A stretch of 64,000 bases of DNA from Penelope pileata. Its lineage: Eukaryota; Chordata; Aves; Galliformes; Cracidae. Position 1 is the stretch's first letter, and each line of letters opens with the position of its first letter. Below the pieces are notes generated by a model. It searched no databases, was not told the DNA's origin, and saw only the letters and a program-made list of their open reading frames with translations. The DNA lies in assembly GCA_013396635.1 (NCBI GenBank), contig WBMW01000466.1:318765-382764 (forward strand), written 5' to 3'. The translations under genes were made by a program, and so were the position numbers. Shown in pieces: positions 62,055-64,000 of the stretch.

Positions 62055-63430
62055 ATAACTTAAATGTAATCAGGTCTGATGGGATGAAGTTATCTTAAAA
62101 GTGGGAAAGAATCTAAAAGTGAAAACAAGATTTTTTTTTTCCCTGAGAAATGGCACAGTTAGAGTTATTGGGGTATTCAAGCATTAAGTTTTGCTTTGTG
62201 AAATCAAGGAGAAATTAGTGCCTAATGTGTATTTATTTTTGTTGGGCAGGAAGTTAGGTTCTTAAGCATATTACTGAGTGATCTGTTGTTAAAAAGCTTT
62301 AAAACAGGGGAGAAAATACACTTATGTGGTAAGGAATTTGATCTCACGTTAGAAGAAGCAATCACTTGGATGCAAAGAAAAACAGATCATTAGACTTAAA
62401 ACTTAACAGTCTCATTAGTCTTCTCGTTAGAATTTAGCTAAAATATGCACTTCAGTGATTGCCTATCTTTTTTTTTTAAATGAGACTGTAAAAAGTATAT
62501 TTGCAGTATTTCTTCTTTCCTTCCTCGTTTCCTAATACAAAGCATGAGCAGAATTCAAGAATATCAGAATTATGTATATTTCTTATGCTCATTTACTTTT
62601 ATATAGTGCCTATTCACAAAAATAAAAATCTTAATTTCTTATCACTCCTAAAGTAAAAGCAGCTTAATGAGAAATTTAATGTTTATGCAGAAAAGCTTCC
62701 GAAAGGAAGACTAACTCGCTGTGCCATGTGATGCGTTGTTGACAGATATGCTATGGTTTATTAACTGTAAAGTTCCATTTAATTTTAAAATCAAACCCCT
62801 TGTGGTGCCAAATCCTTTTTTTTTTTTCCTTGTTATCTTAGAAAATATTTTTGCTTGCTGCAGACTAAATTCTGCAAAGGTATAGTAATGTTTTCTTTTT
62901 CATTTGTGCTCCTGGCTAAGCCACAAGTAGACTTCATGTCAATTTTTACAACTAAACTTGTTTGCTTTTTATTTCATTGATAGTTCACTTCTAAAGATGA
63001 AATATAACCTATTATATTGAAATAAATTTAATAATCAAGCAAATTATGTACGTTTCATCTGTTAGCAGTAGACTACAATTCATGGACTTATTGGTACGTT
63101 CAAGCAGAAGGCAGGAACAGTTCCTGGATCCTTTTGTGTACCTGTCCACTTCTCTGCTTCATTTTGGGATGAAGTCTGTCAGCCTAGTACTCTTACTGTA
63201 TTTTGAATGGAAAACTGAATGGAGGGAGGCAGCTGTGATGTTCCTTTCTCAGCAGTTAAGGCCTAGGAGTCTGGATTTTTATAGATCTTTGGAATTCTCT
63301 TGGCTGTTGCTTTTTTTATTATTTGTTAGTTGGAGATTTTTTGTTGTTCTTTACAGACAAATGTTGCTGTCACTCAGATATTTTTCATGTTGTATTATAA
63401 AATGTAGTTATAGAATATATAGCAAATATT

Positions 63431-63461
63431 AAAAAAAAGAAAAAAGAAAAAAAGAAAAGAA
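63431..63461. repeat. A-rich (AAAAG)n simple repeat
   Basis: Runs of A broken by regularly spaced G. Confidence 0.8.
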
Positions 63462-63693
63462 GTTGAACCCTGTGCTCTTCCTAACGTTGCAACTACTCTG
63501 CAGATACTAAGGTAAGCTTTGTAATGCGAGATGCAAAACTGGGAAAGCTCGTGTGTTTTATGCATCTCCAAAGGGTTTTGTCATATGTTTCTGGCCATCG
63601 TTGTTAGAATACTTCTTTTATTTAGAGACCATACTGTCCTAATACAGTGTTATGCATTTTCTACTGTCATATGTATGACAATGCTATTTCAAG

Positions 63694-63817
63694 GTATTCC
63701 TAAGACAGATCTACCTGCTTCAAAGATTCTGAGTAAAAGTCTTGAAGAACTGCTAGAAGCAACTTTTTTACTTGAAGATGCAGTAGCCCCAAATCGCAGA
63801 ATTATTACCAGAGCAAG
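63694..63817 (+). other. Unidentified exon-like open stretch inside ATF2 intron 10
   Basis: A 124-base open segment bounded by a possible acceptor (gctatttcaag) and a donor (agcaag|gtggga). Its translation includes LPASKILSKSLEELLEATF and LLEDAVAPNRRIITRA: amphipathic, charged and without low complexity, unlike the random short frames around it. It does not match the next expected ATF2 exon. The acceptor lacks a strong polypyrimidine tract. It could be an alternative ATF2 exon, a fragment of a retrocopy, or chance. I do not recognise the protein. Confidence 0.25.
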
Positions 63818-64000
63818 GTGGGAACCAGGCACTTCCCTTCCTTTGTACTTTTTGCCTTTCTTTATGGAGGCTGTTTCTGCAGTTCATTTCTTGACATTTC
63901 AAAGAGCTAATGTATTTTAGAGTTCTACAATTGGAAAAGCAAGTTGTGCTCTGATTTCATTCCTCAGTTGTTCATTTCTCTCTTAGCTGTTTACAAAAGG

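Larger units (their letters stand above)
60504..64000 (+). other. ATF2: ATF2 intron 10 (incomplete at right edge)
   Basis: At least 3.5 kb long and runs off the window. It contains a poly(A) run at about 60893-60912, a CR1 fragment at 61575-62054, an AAAAG-type repeat at 63431-63461, and the unidentified exon-like stretch at 63694. Confidence 0.6.

Noticed and set aside
63046..63432. 128-codon plus-strand frame before the exon-like stretch
   Set aside because: Composition is hydrophobic and random, with no domain, no convincing splice context and no link to ATF2.

Overview
This window is vertebrate nuclear DNA, almost certainly from a bird. The two recognisable genes have conserved vertebrate proteins split by GT-AG introns. 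The repeats are mostly CR1 LINE fragments carrying the typical avian 3' end, together with old amniote SINE relics. I see no prokaryotic genes, CRISPR arrays, tRNAs or rRNAs. There is one 50-base assembly gap (28951-29000), and single ambiguous bases at 29112 and 36076.

Layout. Positions 1 to about 28.85 kb are gene-free and AT-rich, with relic repeats, a small orphan CpG-rich block with a CTCF-like motif near 14.8 kb, and a second CTCF-like motif at 20.9 kb. Next comes ATP5MC3 (ATP5G3; mitochondrial ATP synthase subunit c) on the + strand. It has a CpG-island promoter at about 28.85-29.4 kb, which contains a 16-17 bp minisatellite and the assembly gap. Its recognised coding exons are 29696-29773, 30150-30343 and 31397-31511, and the exon with the start codon is not found. 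About 4 kb of unique sequence separates it from ATF2, also on the + strand. ATF2 has a CpG-island promoter and exon 1 ending at 35959, untranslated exons at 39087-39128 and 45780-45848, a start codon at 46545, and coding exons to 60503. The bZIP-encoding exons lie beyond the right edge, so ATF2 is partial.

Context. In mammals ATP5MC3 and ATF2 lie side by side and flank the large regulatory gene desert centromeric to the HOXD cluster (C-DOM). The left 28 kb is therefore probably the distal edge of that desert, and conserved non-coding elements and CTCF anchors are the likely functional content. That is inference from synteny.

The two genes do not form a pathway. ATP5MC3 makes the proton-carrying ring of ATP synthase, and its promoter carries NRF1-like and ERR-like sites typical of nuclear OXPHOS genes. 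ATF2 is a stress-kinase-responsive transcription factor. Its promoter carries a CRE-like site, and its predicted spliced leader holds several short upstream reading frames. I did not find a clearly new biological system. The most interesting items are the ATF2 leader, the missing ATP5MC3 start exon beside a gap-associated minisatellite, an unidentified exon-like open stretch at 63694-63817, and the candidate boundary elements in the desert.
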